Positions 24,111 through 32,011 of a stretch of DNA of 64,000 bases are shown here, piece after piece. The position numbers and the translations under genes were made by a program. Origin of the DNA: Occallatibacter savannae. GTDB lineage: Bacteria > Acidobacteriota > Terriglobia > Terriglobales > Acidobacteriaceae. The stretch lies in assembly GCF_003131205.1 (NCBI RefSeq), contig NZ_QFFY01000003.1, positions 558,001-622,000 on the forward strand, given 5' to 3'. The notes under the pieces were generated by a model. The model saw only the letters and a program-made list of their open reading frames with translations. It ran no database searches and was not told the DNA's origin. Numbering within the stretch: position 1 is the stretch's first letter; each line of letters begins with the position of its first letter.

Positions 24111-25424
24111 ATGACGCTTGGTCGCGAAGCAGGTGCAGAGTTGGTTTCCCGGTCCCCAAAAGCGAGGGACCGGGGGCACCCGGCATCTTTGTATCCCATG
24201 TCTCAGAATCGAGACCTGGGGCACCCGATCTCCTTCCCAGGTCCGAACACACGGACCTGGGGCACCCGCATTGTTGCGATGGGCTGCGCATTGATAGCGC
24301 TGGGCGGGTGCAGGGCGCACGACTTTCCGCAATATGACGCGAACTATCGCGAGTATGCCTATGTGACGAACTCGGGCAGCGGCACCGTGTCGGTGTACGA
24401 CGTGGTGAATGTGCGCGTGGATCGCGAGATTCAGGTGGGACAGAATCCGACTGCGGTGGCGGCGAATCCGGCGCGCAATGAAGTGTACGTGGTGAATACG
24501 GGAACGCCGAACGGGCAGGGCTCTGTTGCCGTGATCAATGCGGAGAACAACTCTGTTGCGGGGACGATCGCGGTGCACAAGATGCCGGTGGCGATTGCGC
24601 TCGATCCGGATGGGAACACCGCGTACGTGGTGAATTCGGGATCGAACACGGTTTCAGTGCTCGACTTGAAAGCGCATCGCGAGGTAGGGCAGATCGGCGT
24701 GGGCGAGGATCCAGCAGATGCGCGCGTCTCGCCGGATGGCAAGACTCTGGTGGTAGCGAACCGCGGGGGTAATTCAGCGACGATTGTGGATACAGGAACG
24801 CGCAAGGTGCGCGCTGTGTTTGCGGGCTGCCCCGGCGCATCGGACGTGGTGATTCTTCCGGATTCGTCGAAGGCATTTGCGGCATGCGGCGGCGGGCACC
24901 AGGTGATGGCGATGCAGTTGGCGCACGAGGCGAGGAGCGATGGACGGCCGGCCACGACGGATCGGCTGGAGTCGCTGCTGGATGTGGGACGCGCGCCGAT
25001 TCATCTTGCGCTGAAGCCGGATGGCGGCGAGTTGTTTGTATCGAACTCGCTATCGAATTCGATTTCGGAAGTGGTGACCAGCACGGACGATGTGGGCGGC
25101 GCGTACCTGATGGGCGCGGGGCCGGTGCGCGGGTTGGTGTCGGCTGACAATTCCCTGCTCTACGTTGTGAACTCGCGGTCGCAGGAAGTGACGGTGTTCG
25201 ACATAGGGGACGGCAGGCGTTTAGGTGGTCCCGGAATTCATGTGGGCGACGGACCGTCTGCGCTGGCGTTCTCGACTGCGGGGCATCTGTTGTTCGTGGT
25301 GGATGCGCGGTCGGGTGATGTGGCGGTGGTGAGGACGCAGAGCAAGAATCCGGCGATGTTTACGATGTTGCCTGCGGGACGCGGACCGAATGCGATTGCG
25401 GTGAAGTCGTTTAAGGTTTCGTAG
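24111..25424 (+). CDS. YVTN-type beta-propeller lipoprotein, start uncertain
   Basis: Propeller protein of the YVTN/YncE repeat type. Blades recur as EYAYVTNSGSGTVSVYDVVN, EVYVVNTG, TAYVVNSGSNTVSVLDL and LYVVNSRSQEVTVFDI. LIALGGC forms a lipobox with the cysteine about 10 residues after ATG 24279, so the mature protein is probably an envelope lipoprotein. The 56 residues before this are encoded by three repeat hairpins (24145-24267) and cannot be ancestral coding sequence. ATG 24198, inside the repeats, would supply a basic n-region to the signal peptide. The true start is therefore 24111, 24198 or 24279. Ligand or partner unknown. It follows aroF by one base. Confidence 0.82.
   Translation: MTLGREAGAELVSRSPKARDRGHPASLYPMSQNRDLGHPISFPGPNTRTWGTRIVAMGCALIALGGCRAHDFPQYDANYREYAYVTNSGSGTVSVYDVVNVRVDREIQVGQNPTAVAANPARNEVYVVNTGTPNGQGSVAVINAENNSVAGTIAVHKMPVAIALDPDGNTAYVVNSGSNTVSVLDLKAHREVGQIGVGEDPADARVSPDGKTLVVANRGGNSATIVDTGTRKVRAVFAGCPGASDVVILPDSSKAFAACGGGHQVMAMQLAHEARSDGRPATTDRLESLLDVGRAPIHLALKPDGGELFVSNSLSNSISEVVTSTDDVGGAYLMGAGPVRGLVSADNSLLYVVNSRSQEVTVFDIGDGRRLGGPGIHVGDGPSALAFSTAGHLLFVVDARSGDVAVVRTQSKNPAMFTMLPAGRGPNAIAVKSFKVS
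24145..24267 (+). repeat. Three consecutive variable-stem hairpin elements
   Basis: Three head-to-tail elements, each with an arm ending in CCC, a different stem and GGGGCACCC: 24145-24181 (stem CCCGGTCCC/GGGACCGGG), 24192-24226 (stem GTCTC/GAGAC) and 24234-24267 (stem CCAGGTCCG/CGGACCTGG). The first is nearly identical to the element at 25440-25476 on the other side of the gene. Confidence 0.85.
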
Positions 25425-25439
25425 ATCTCAGAAGCTAAG

Positions 25440-25476
25440 TTCCCCGGTCCCCAAAAGCAAGGGACCGGGGGCACCC
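25440..25476 (+). repeat. Variable-stem hairpin element after the YVTN gene, probable terminator
   Basis: Perfect 10-bp stem CCCCGGTCCC / GGGACCGGGG with a 9-nt loop, then GCACCC. It is almost the same sequence as 24145-24181, so the YVTN gene is bracketed by a direct repeat of about 36 bp. Confidence 0.85.
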
Positions 25477-25507
25477 AGCGAGATAAAGCCACCAATCCCT
25501 TTCGGAC

Positions 25508-27136
25508 TCACAGGTCTTCTACACGCAATGTGACGTCGGCGCCTCGCCAGGCGGTGTCGAATTGCTGCTTGATCCAGGAGGCTTCGTAGGCGCGGTTCTG
25601 GTGCGTGAGCGACTCGGCCAGGCCAAAAAGTGAGCGGGGATTGCGGGGGTTGCGTTCGAGGTCATCGCGGAAGACTTGCTCTGCGGCTTTGGGGTCGCCG
25701 GATTTCAGGAGCATACCGCCGAGGGATTCGCGGACGGGGTAGTACCAATCGGCGGGCTCGTTATAGAGAAGCTGATCCTGATTGGCGACGGCATCCCGGA
25801 GAAGTGCGATCGCTGCGGGTTTGTCTCCCTTTGCGGACGCGATGCGGGCGGCGAGGATGTCACCTGCGAGGTGAAAGATCTGCGCGGTGTGGTTCTGCAC
25901 CGGCGGCATAAAGATGTCGTCTTTCGGTGTTGCGGCTTCAATCGCGGCAAGCTGCTTGCGAGCAGATTCGGCTTCGGCGAGTCTGCCGCGCGCGGCGAGG
26001 GCGAGGCCGCGGCTGTAGAGCCAATAGGCTTTCAGCGCGTTTGTTTGTGAGGCTGGTTCGGTCATCGCGAGAAGTTCGTCCCACCGGGCGCAGCGGGCGG
26101 CGATTGCATATTGCATACCGATGAAGGGCTCGACCATGCCGGCCATGCTTTTGTCGCTGGCCATGGGGCGGAGGTTGTCGGCGAGGCGGTCGGCTTGCGA
26201 TTTCGCTTCGGCGCAGCGGCCCTGCATGCTGGCGGAGACAGCGCCGAAGTGCAGATTATGCGAGTAGTACATCATCATGTACATGCCCTGCGAGCCTGAG
26301 GCAGCGGCATAGGCTTCGTCGGCTTTGGCGGCTGCGACGTTCTGCGCGCGTGCGCCGTCGAAGTTGCCGGTGCGCTCGTAGATGTGCGCAGGCATGTGGA
26401 CGAGGTGGCCGGCGGCGGGAGCGAGCGTTGGGATGCGCTCGGCGTAAGGCAGGGCGCGCTCGGGATTCGGAGAGGCCTCGACAGCGTGGATGTAGAGGTG
26501 CATCGCGCCGATGTGGTTGGGATCGCGGCGGAGAACGCTTTCGAGCGTGGAGACGATCTGGCTGGTTCCCTCGGCGGGAGTGCCGTCGGCATTCCAGAGT
26601 TGCCAGGGGCGCAGGTTCATCAGGCTGTCGGCGTAGAGGGTGGCGGCATCAAGGTCGTCGGGATAGCGATGCGTGAGGCCGGCCATCGCTTTTGAGTAGT
26701 TGATGTCGAGCTGGTGGTAGTCCGGCTTGGGGTCGGCGGAGAAGCGTTCGCACATCGCATTGATGTAATCGCGCTCGATCGGCGTTGCGCTGGAAGCTAG
26801 AGCGCGAGCTTTTTTGCAGGCCTCGACGGCGAGTTTTTCATGCTCGGGGTCGACGGGCAGGTTGTAGTTGGGGCCGACCGCGAGGGCGACTCCCCACCAG
26901 GCCATGGAGAATTTGGGATCGAGTTCGGCGGCGCGATGAAAAGAGCGGGCTGCCTCTTCGTGGTTGAAGGCGTAGACGAGGCGGAGGCCCTGGTCGAAGA
27001 ACTTCTGCGCTTCGGCATTCTCGGTGGAGACGGGATGATGCAGGTTGCTGAGGCCGTCCATCAGGTAGGCGGGCTTTTGCTGGGCTGCGGCGATGGATGC
27101 AAGACACAGGGCTACAGCGAGGACGAGGTTCTTCAC
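25508..27136 (-). CDS. Exported tetratricopeptide-repeat protein
   Basis: A 542-residue secreted protein. A signal peptide (about 1-20, ending in IAAAQQ) is followed by helix-turn-helix TPR-like repeats, for example AQKFFDQGLRLVYAFNHEEAARSFHRAAELDP (about 40-72) and AAEQVFRDDLERNPRNPRSLFGLAESL near the C-terminus. The segment LHLYIHAVEA / HLVHMPAHIYERTG is typical of a large family of uncharacterised TPR proteins. Function unknown; likely protein-protein interaction in the envelope. The reading frame extends about 100 codons further upstream, but GTG 27136 has GGAGG before it and begins the signal peptide, so I use it. Confidence 0.82.
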   Translation of the reverse strand: MKNLVLAVALCLASIAAAQQKPAYLMDGLSNLHHPVSTENAEAQKFFDQGLRLVYAFNHEEAARSFHRAAELDPKFSMAWWGVALAVGPNYNLPVDPEHEKLAVEACKKARALASSATPIERDYINAMCERFSADPKPDYHQLDINYSKAMAGLTHRYPDDLDAATLYADSLMNLRPWQLWNADGTPAEGTSQIVSTLESVLRRDPNHIGAMHLYIHAVEASPNPERALPYAERIPTLAPAAGHLVHMPAHIYERTGNFDGARAQNVAAAKADEAYAAASGSQGMYMMMYYSHNLHFGAVSASMQGRCAEAKSQADRLADNLRPMASDKSMAGMVEPFIGMQYAIAARCARWDELLAMTEPASQTNALKAYWLYSRGLALAARGRLAEAESARKQLAAIEAATPKDDIFMPPVQNHTAQIFHLAGDILAARIASAKGDKPAAIALLRDAVANQDQLLYNEPADWYYPVRESLGGMLLKSGDPKAAEQVFRDDLERNPRNPRSLFGLAESLTHQNRAYEASWIKQQFDTAWRGADVTLRVEDL

Positions 27137-27219
27137 TGGGACCTCCGCGGAAGATGGGGGAATCGGGTCACAGGATACTACTGCATGAATGCGGGTGGGA
27201 ACGTCCTCGATGGAGCTGG

Positions 27220-29067
27220 TCAGGGAGTTATGGTCAGTTCGCTGCGGATGGCGATGGTGTGCCTGGACCCGTCGTCTGCTTTCGCTTCCAAGGCAACTTC
27301 GATGGGATGAACGCCGGGCTGCAGGTTGAGTTGCTGAAGATTGAGAGGCGCGGTGATGACAAGGCCGCGGATATTCGCGCTGGCGATTGGAACGGGTACG
27401 CGCGGTTCGTCGCCGACAGATATGTAGGCTTTCCACTGCTTCAGAACTGTGTTGCGGAGCTTGGGGTCGATTGTGTAGAGCCGGAGCACGAGTGTAGGGG
27501 TCTGCGCAGGGGAGAAGCTGGCGGATGCGGATGGCGCGAGAAGACAGCCGTTCAGCAAAACGGGATCGAGGAGGTTGGTCCTTCCCTGCACTTCTTCGGC
27601 GGCGAGGCAGCGGTCAGCAAGGATGATCTCGCTCAGGCGGAAGTTCGCGATGGCTGATGGGTAGACCGCGAACGAGAACTCGCGTGTTCCGACCCCGCCT
27701 GTGACGGCGTCGAGGGCGACAACTCGCAGCGAGTAACGACCGGGATAGAGTGGGGTTTCGCGCTGCCAGTGGATGGTGTGCGCTTCGGAAGCGTTCTGCT
27801 TCCACGGTTGTTCGTTGAGCCACGCGCCGACGAGCTGGCCTCTGCTTTCGCTCACGAGTTGGGCGTAGATCTGGAGCTTGCGATCGGAGGGTGGTGCGCC
27901 GGCCGCTGGAGGCCACGAGAAATCGGCGGCCATGAGCGCGGTGTGAACGCCTCCGGAGTCGGGGAAAAGCCAGGCGTGGGCGGCTGCATCGAGGCGCGGC
28001 GCGGACATGTTTTCGAGAGCAGCGAGCATGGTTGACTGCATCTTCTGCTGGTTCTCGGAGATGGGCGCGAGATAGTAGCGGGGACCGCGGAGGCGCACGT
28101 TTCGGCGCGGAACAGAAACGGAGATGGGGTGCCAGGCGCCGTCGGTGTCCTGCAGATTGGGGACGAAGGTGATCTGGTAGTATCCGGCCGCATCAGCGGC
28201 GACGTCGGAGAGGGCTTCCTGAATGTCGGAGGCCGCGAGACCGCCGGTTTCGTTTGCGCCGGAGAGGAAATCGCCGCGAGTCTGGAAGGCTTGGACCATG
28301 TCGATCACCATGGCATCTGCGACCTGTTGACCGGAGATCGAAGATCTTTCCGCGATGTCGTCAGCGGCTCCGCCAAAGGGTATGGTGACGTGGGGTCCGG
28401 ACGCTTCGACGGTATACATGGCCGCCTGCGCGCGGATAGCGTCGGAGGTGAAATCGGAGGGCCCGTAGCGCACGAGTCGGGGGTCCGGGTCCTCTCGGAC
28501 GTTTAGCTCGAAATCATTGGCGAATACGATTGCGTGTCTGCCGATGCGGACAGCGAGTTGCTGCACGGCCCGGCTTGCCTCTGTGGGCCACGATTCGCCG
28601 AAGAACTGGGGAGGACTCACTTCGTGTGCGAGCTGCTGAAGACGAGCTCGCAGAACAGCGGGATCGTGCGCGAAGGGTGTGTAGTGGCCAGTGTCGTCGA
28701 TGAGGGCGAGCGTCCAGCTGGGTGGGATCGGCGAGTCGAGATATTTGAGCAGACCTTTGATCGCCGCGTTGCGGCCGGGCGCGGATGCGGGAGCGATAAC
28801 CAGCAGGACGGAGGTTTGCGAAGATCCGTTGTTGGAACTCTGGTTCAAGCTTCGGACATTGAGAACGCGATCGCGGATACCGCCTTCAGTGAGAGTGAAG
28901 TCGTCTGAGCCGAGACCTGCGAGCGGGTGGCCTTCTTTGTCGCGAACGAGCACCTGAACGGTTGCGGTCCAGCGGGGGTCTGAGCTTTGAGGAACGGGGA
29001 CCTGTGAATGCAGGTGATTCGGGAGGAGGAGCAGGCAGACAAACAACGTGCTGGAGCGAGGACCCAT
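27220..29067 (-). CDS. VWFA-related acidobacterial domain protein
   Basis: Exported protein of 615 residues. A signal peptide (about 1-21, ending in LHSQ) precedes a domain opening VQVLVRDKEGHPLAGLGSDDFTLTEGG. This opening is characteristic of the VWFA-related acidobacterial family, and the von Willebrand A fold runs to about residue 290. The MIDAS-type DxSxS pattern is not clear, so metal binding is doubtful. The C-terminal half (about 330-615) consists of beta-rich Ig-like stretches. Function unknown. No ribosome-binding site is seen before ATG 29067. It lies 83 bp after the TPR gene region and 57 bp from the BrkB-like gene, both on the same strand. Confidence 0.8.
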   Translation of the reverse strand: MGPRSSTLFVCLLLLPNHLHSQVPVPQSSDPRWTATVQVLVRDKEGHPLAGLGSDDFTLTEGGIRDRVLNVRSLNQSSNNGSSQTSVLLVIAPASAPGRNAAIKGLLKYLDSPIPPSWTLALIDDTGHYTPFAHDPAVLRARLQQLAHEVSPPQFFGESWPTEASRAVQQLAVRIGRHAIVFANDFELNVREDPDPRLVRYGPSDFTSDAIRAQAAMYTVEASGPHVTIPFGGAADDIAERSSISGQQVADAMVIDMVQAFQTRGDFLSGANETGGLAASDIQEALSDVAADAAGYYQITFVPNLQDTDGAWHPISVSVPRRNVRLRGPRYYLAPISENQQKMQSTMLAALENMSAPRLDAAAHAWLFPDSGGVHTALMAADFSWPPAAGAPPSDRKLQIYAQLVSESRGQLVGAWLNEQPWKQNASEAHTIHWQRETPLYPGRYSLRVVALDAVTGGVGTREFSFAVYPSAIANFRLSEIILADRCLAAEEVQGRTNLLDPVLLNGCLLAPSASASFSPAQTPTLVLRLYTIDPKLRNTVLKQWKAYISVGDEPRVPVPIASANIRGLVITAPLNLQQLNLQPGVHPIEVALEAKADDGSRHTIAIRSELTITP

Positions 29068-29123
29068 AGGAGAGACGCCCGATCGTCCGCAGCATACACC
29101 GGTGAGCGGCGGAGATGTTGTGA

Positions 29124-30053
29124 TCAGTCTCTTGCCGGCTTTTCCAGTCTTGGAACGGCGCTGAACTGGGCTCCGGCGAAGAGAATGAGGCCGGAGATGT
29201 AGGCCCAGAACAAAAGTCCGACGGAGACGAAGAAGGGGCCGTATAGGGCTTTCAGATCCATGTGCGGAAGGATGGCGACGTAGGCTTCTTTGGCGGCGAG
29301 CCAGATGATGCCGGTGACGATGGACGTTCGGATGACCTGGCGGGCGGGGATGCGGCGATTGGGCAGGAGCCAGTAGATCGAGAAGAAGAAGAGGATCGAG
29401 GCCATGCCGGTGGTGATGGCGAGCCAGACGTAGCTGATGCCTTCGAAGACCATGTTGTCGGTGTGGTGGAAGAAGACGAAGCCGAGCAGCTGGCGCTGCC
29501 ATGTGCTGAGGAAGACGCTGCCCATAGCGAGGAAGACCATGAGGATGGCGAGCCCGAAGGCGACTGTCTGGTTGAGCAGGTAGTTGCGGCTCTTCGTGAC
29601 ACCCCAAGCCTGATTGAGGGCAACTTCGAGGGGCAGGAAGATGCCGGTGCAGGAGATGAGGATCATGACGACCGAGAGAGCCTGCACGCCGTGGCGCGAG
29701 GCGAGGGCGGCGGCATTCTCAAGGCGGTAGGTGAGGAAGCCCTGGGAGGCCGTGGTGGGCAGGAACTGCTCGACTAGTTTGGTGACGACGTTGGACATCT
29801 CCTGTGAGTGGAAGACGGAGAGCGCCATGGTGTAGAGCAGGACGATGAGCGGGATGAAGGAGATGATGGCGTTGGCGGCGACGCTGAAGGCGTAGGTGTG
29901 GACCTCGGCGTCGAGCAGGTATTCGATGATGGGCGCGCAGCGCTTGCGCCAGCGGAACCACTTGGAGGTCTGAGCGGGCTGGGTCTGATCGAAACCGCGG
30001 GCAGCGGGAACAGGTTCAGCGACGGCGGCTCCGGATTGTGAGGCGGTTTCCAA
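29124..30053 (-). CDS. yihY: YihY/BrkB family membrane protein
   Basis: Inner-membrane protein of about 309 residues with six helices. Family signs are EVHTYAFSVAANAIISFIPLI at the first helix, SCTGIFLPLEVALNQAWG, and YGPFFVSVGLLFWAYISGLILFAGA at the end. The function of YihY is not settled; it is not the RNase BN it was once thought to be. The frame is open up to 30302, but TTG 30053 has GGAGAG five bases ahead. The upstream stretch contains a perfect 20-bp palindrome and reads like non-coding DNA. The alternative longer starts are less likely. Confidence 0.83.
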   Translation of the reverse strand: METASQSGAAVAEPVPAARGFDQTQPAQTSKWFRWRKRCAPIIEYLLDAEVHTYAFSVAANAIISFIPLIVLLYTMALSVFHSQEMSNVVTKLVEQFLPTTASQGFLTYRLENAAALASRHGVQALSVVMILISCTGIFLPLEVALNQAWGVTKSRNYLLNQTVAFGLAILMVFLAMGSVFLSTWQRQLLGFVFFHHTDNMVFEGISYVWLAITTGMASILFFFSIYWLLPNRRIPARQVIRTSIVTGIIWLAAKEAYVAILPHMDLKALYGPFFVSVGLLFWAYISGLILFAGAQFSAVPRLEKPARD

Positions 30054-30549
30054 CAGTGCTCTCCAAGACAAAAGGGTACGAAATGAAAGCTCTTGCGGCT
30101 TGTGCGCTCTCTCACGGAGCTTGTCTGCTCTTGCGAAATCGATTTCGCAAATCGGAGCCGGCATCGCGACGGCTCTACTTCCCGGTTTGGGGGATGGAAT
30201 CTGCAGGTATTTTTTCATAAGCTGCGGGGACCGGGTTGTTACCGAAGAGAGTGGGGAAATTTTTCTTGCTTTTGAGGTACATACCTGCCATAACTTGAGC
30301 ACGGCGCGCGGGAGACACGCCGTTTTTCAGGAAGGCCATTGCAGTGGATGTTCTGGTGTTTGGAAAGCACAACCCCAATCCAGCGATGAAATGAGCTGCC
30401 AAGCGCTTTCAAGGAAGCGTGCCGGCGGCTCTTGGCGTTTATGGACTGGGATTACCTGGCGAGAAGCGAATCCTGCGACAGAAGTAGACAGGAGCGCCAA
30501 CGCGAGGTTTCCCCAATTGTGCTAACCGCAAAAAAGAAGGAGAAGGTGA
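30054..30549. other. Divergent intergenic region and cold-shock leader
   Basis: About 500 bp between the yihY-like and cold-shock genes. It contains the palindrome at 30131-30150, a weak CGGCG...CGCCG hairpin followed by five T at 30302-30327, and the long 5' leader typical of cold-shock mRNAs. No further gene is supported. Confidence 0.5.
30131..30150. promoter_or_regulatory. Perfect 20-bp palindrome, operator candidate
   Basis: TTGCGAAATC followed by its exact reverse complement GATTTCGCAA. The central CG and AAATCGATTT core fit LacI/GalR-type operators. It lies 78-97 bp upstream of the yihY TTG start, in the position of a promoter-proximal operator. Confidence 0.55.
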
Positions 30550-30759
30550 ATGAAGGAGCAGGGCGTAGTGAAGTGGTTCAACGGGGCAAAGGGATACGGA
30601 TTCATTCAACGCTCGAGCGGTGAAGACGTGTTCGTGCATTTCTCAGCCATCCAGGAAAGCGGCTACAAGACGCTGAATGAAGGCGACTCGGTCGAATTTG
30701 AGTGCCAGCAGGGACCCAAAGGACTGAGCGCAGCCAACGTCAGCCGCGTAGTGGGTTAG
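30550..30759 (+). CDS. Cold-shock domain protein (CspA family)
   Basis: A 69-residue single-stranded nucleic-acid-binding OB-fold protein acting as an RNA chaperone. RNP1 KGYGFIQR (residues 14-21) and RNP2 VFVHFSAI (residues 27-34) are intact. A GGAG lies nine bases before the ATG. The long upstream leader suggests post-transcriptional control as in other csp genes, though temperature response cannot be inferred from sequence. Confidence 0.96.
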   Translation: MKEQGVVKWFNGAKGYGFIQRSSGEDVFVHFSAIQESGYKTLNEGDSVEFECQQGPKGLSAANVSRVVG

Positions 30760-31065
30760 TTTTGCTTTTCGGGGCCGGGGACGTAGGTCACGTTGTTGTT
30801 TTTGCTGAATTGCCTTAGGTGCTGTAACTTCCCGGGGTCAACTCGAACAATTTGAAGAATGCCGACGGCGGATCGGGTGCAGCCGTGCGCGCTGGGGCTT
30901 GCTTTCTTATCGGATCAGAATGCCGATGAGCCGACTGCCTCATGCCTGCAGAGTGCTGTGCCGGTCCGCTTCCGCGTTTCAGGCGCAATCGCGGCTGCGT
31001 TCGTCACGAAACGATTCTCCGCGTTGGGTTTCGTGATTCAATGCCGTTGAGGTCACCGATTCGCA
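30760..31065. other. Intergenic region with inverted repeat
   Basis: About 300 bp. A short open frame at 30859-31050 has no family signature and is not annotated. A 9-bp inverted repeat lies just before the VOC gene (31004-31036). Confidence 0.5.
31004..31036. promoter_or_regulatory. Inverted repeat upstream of VOC gene
   Basis: TCACGAAAC (31004-31012) and its exact complement GTTTCGTGA (31028-31036), 15 bp apart, ending 29 bp before the GTG start at 31066. It could be an operator or a leader hairpin. Confidence 0.45.
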
Positions 31066-31476
31066 GTGCTGAATTCGATCACACCTTTCTTCATTGTTGA
31101 CGATCTCGAAGCGACGATCCGGTTCTACGAAATCCAACTCGGTTTCGAAGTTCGTTACAAGGGCGGCGGCGATGGTGAGGTCGGCGACTACTGGGCGTTC
31201 GTCGGGCGCGATCACGTGATGATCATGCTGAAGGCGATTGCGCCGGATGTGCATCCCCTACCCAATGCCTCACGGCATGCGTGGGCGAGGTGGGATGCTT
31301 ACGTGAATGTCGATGATCCTGATGCGCTGTATGCGGAGTTGGCGGACAGGGGCGTGAGAATTCATCAGGATGTTGGTGACACTGCGGACGGCCTGCGGGC
31401 GTTCGAGGTGATGGACAACAACGGGTACGTGATCTGCTTCGGTCGGCCTCTCAGGAACAGGTCGGGTTGTGCTTGA
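31066..31476 (+). CDS. VOC family (glyoxalase/bleomycin resistance-like) protein
   Basis: A 136-residue vicinal-oxygen-chelate fold protein. The beta-alpha-beta-beta-beta modules are visible: FFIVDDLEATIRFYEIQLGFEV at the start and AYVNVDDPDALYAELADRGVRI in the second half, ending AFEVMDNNGYVICFGRP with the usual Glu/Asn-Gly pattern. Members of this size often act as binding or resistance proteins; the substrate is unknown. The start is GTG 31066. Confidence 0.85.
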   Translation: MLNSITPFFIVDDLEATIRFYEIQLGFEVRYKGGGDGEVGDYWAFVGRDHVMIMLKAIAPDVHPLPNASRHAWARWDAYVNVDDPDALYAELADRGVRIHQDVGDTADGLRAFEVMDNNGYVICFGRPLRNRSGCA

Positions 31477-31503
31477 AGGCCAGATGCTGTTCGGTCTGAA
31501 CAG

Positions 31504-31772
31504 GGGGTACCCTACCCTATACATCTTGTGGCCAAGTTCCCTTGTTTCTTCGGTTTAGGCCAGGCAGAGCGTTGCAAGCGTGTCATACCATTGGAATTAC
31601 TCACAAGGTGTTTCATCACAAAGGGTTTAACTGCCGAAAGCAGCACGAATCGCGACAAGGTCCGCGAAATGCGGAGCCTTGCGCGCGGCGACGGATGGCT
31701 TTTCAAGTGTGTATCTCCAGTATGACAAAAAGCGCGAAATAGACTGCAAAGCGCGCGGAGCTTTTTGAGTTG
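31504..31772 (+). repeat. Dispersed ~270-bp element, copy 2
   Basis: Same orientation and block order as 10867-11148. Identical or nearly identical blocks include GTGTCATACCATTGGAATTA / TTACTCACAAG (31579-31608), then AGTATGAC and AGACTGCAAA and a GAGCTTTTT end. Confidence 0.6.
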
Positions 31773-31790
31773 CGAGGCGCTGTGGGCTGG

Positions 31791-31832
31791 ATTCCCACTC
31801 ATTGCGCCGAATCTGCGCGATGAATGGGGCAC
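31791..31832 (+). repeat. Variable-stem hairpin element
   Basis: ATTCCCACTCATTGCGC ... GCGCGATGAATGGGGCAC. Stem ATTGCGC / GCGCGAT plus the constant CCCA/TGGG base. It shares its left arm with the element at 34092-34130. Confidence 0.75.
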
Positions 31833-32011
31833 AGCTGCTGGGGATGAATGGGGAGTGGCTGAGATGACGTTCGTCAGGGTTCAAGACACCTGCCGCAGTG
31901 ATGTGTCTTGCAAGCTGGGCTAAACTGGCGCTTCCGATCAGAGAGATATGGCTCCGCGAATCGCGTGTCCGTTGTCGGCGTGTTCGTGCTGAGGTCGATG
32001 AGGAGAGCACG

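Larger units (their letters stand above)
31477..32011. other. Repeat-filled intergenic region
   Basis: About 535 bp without a supported gene. It holds the second copy of the ~270-bp element (31504-31772), a hairpin element (31791-31832) and a partial GATGAATGGGG arm near 31845. Several short frames here arise from the repeats. Confidence 0.6.

Noticed and set aside
30859..31050. 63-codon plus-strand frame before the VOC gene
   Set aside because: No ribosome site, no hydrophobic or domain pattern, and it overlaps the inverted repeat at 31004-31036.
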